A stretch of DNA of 64,000 bases from Tannockella sp964372125. Lineage in GTDB: Bacteria > Bacillota_I > Bacilli_A > Erysipelotrichales > Coprobacillaceae. Of this stretch, positions 63,846 through 64,000 are shown piece by piece. The number at the start of each line of letters is the position of its first letter. Within the stretch, counting starts at the first letter, position 1. A program made the translations under genes and the position numbers. The stretch covers positions 9,082-73,081 of the forward strand of contig CAYJPL010000008.1 of assembly GCA_964372125.1 (NCBI GenBank). The letters are read 5' to 3'. Under the pieces are notes generated by a model. The model was not told the origin of the DNA, did no database searches, and was given only the letters and a program-made list of their open reading frames with translations.

Positions 63846-63972
63846 GTATGTAATCAGTATTTGTAAATAATTATATAATAGATAATTTAATATAGTCTTA
63901 TATATGTAAGTGAAAATACATTTCATAGTAAAATAGTGTGATTTTATCAATAAAAAATACTTTTAGAAAGTG

Positions 63973-64000
63973 TTGACAAAAAATGTTCAAGAGTATATAT
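63973..64000 (+). promoter_or_regulatory. Strong promoter at the window edge
   Basis: A perfect TTGACA at 63973, 17 bases and then TATAT at the last bases, the start of a -10. The gene it drives is outside. Confidence 0.6.

Noticed and set aside
1..64000. tRNA or rRNA genes, insertion sequences, prophage or integrase genes
   Set aside because: None could be recognised in the window; only the promoter at the right edge hints at a highly expressed gene outside.

Overview
The window is about 64 kb of very AT-rich DNA from a low-GC Gram-positive bacterium. The evidence is strong AGGAGG-type ribosome binding sites, a sortase-anchored surface protein, RelQ, a T-box, an L-box and the Bacillota gene order around a chromosomal origin (rpmH-rnpA-yidC-jag-mnmE on one side, dnaA-dnaN-S4 protein-recF-gyrB-gyrA-serS on the other). 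Overall content suggests a member of the Erysipelotrichia or a close relative; that placement is an inference. The origin lies at about 30.8-31.4 kb with a cluster of DnaA boxes of the form TTATNCACA. Nearly all housekeeping genes to its right run on the + strand and those just to its left on the - strand, that is, away from the origin.

Left arm (1-30.8 kb). It opens with an ABC importer operon for a probable aminophosphonate, ending in a class III aminotransferase-fold enzyme cut by the window edge. Next come an MFS exporter, the small alarmone synthetase RelQ, a GNAT acetyltransferase and a leucine-rich-repeat surface protein interrupted by a 100-N assembly gap. A lysine-riboswitch operon follows (ACT protein-dapA-dapB-lysA), then mgtE, a MATE exporter and copA. 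Two separate Gfo/Idh/MocA oxidoreductases lie in this arm. Then comes an accessory island: a small four-helix membrane protein, a TIR-SEL1 protein and a coupled membrane RCK-like/RyR protein. A SulP transporter, an AraC regulator, an ArsC/Spx-like protein and the mnmE-jag-yidC-rnpA-rpmH cluster complete the arm.

Right arm (31.4-64 kb). dnaA to serS is followed by an Xre-controlled ABC-2 exporter operon with two matching palindromic operators. Then come the SRP RNA gene, tadA, and the dnaX-recR and tmk-holB-ricT-trmN6-like-rsmI clusters. Two perfect 16-bp parS sites lie here, one inside holB and one at the rsmI/polysaccharide deacetylase junction. A T-box controls metG. An ECF S-component, the yggS-type PLP protein, rnmV, rsmA, ispE, glmU, prs, tatD and a G5/3D-domain cell-wall protein follow. 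The window closes at a strong promoter for a gene beyond the edge.

The best candidate for a little-described system is the two-gene unit at 21503-24603. It pairs a probable NAD-consuming TIR domain carried on SEL1 repeats with a membrane-anchored dinucleotide-binding-like/RyR protein, translationally coupled and bounded by terminators. Many start codons given here were moved inward to the ATG that follows a good ribosome binding site.
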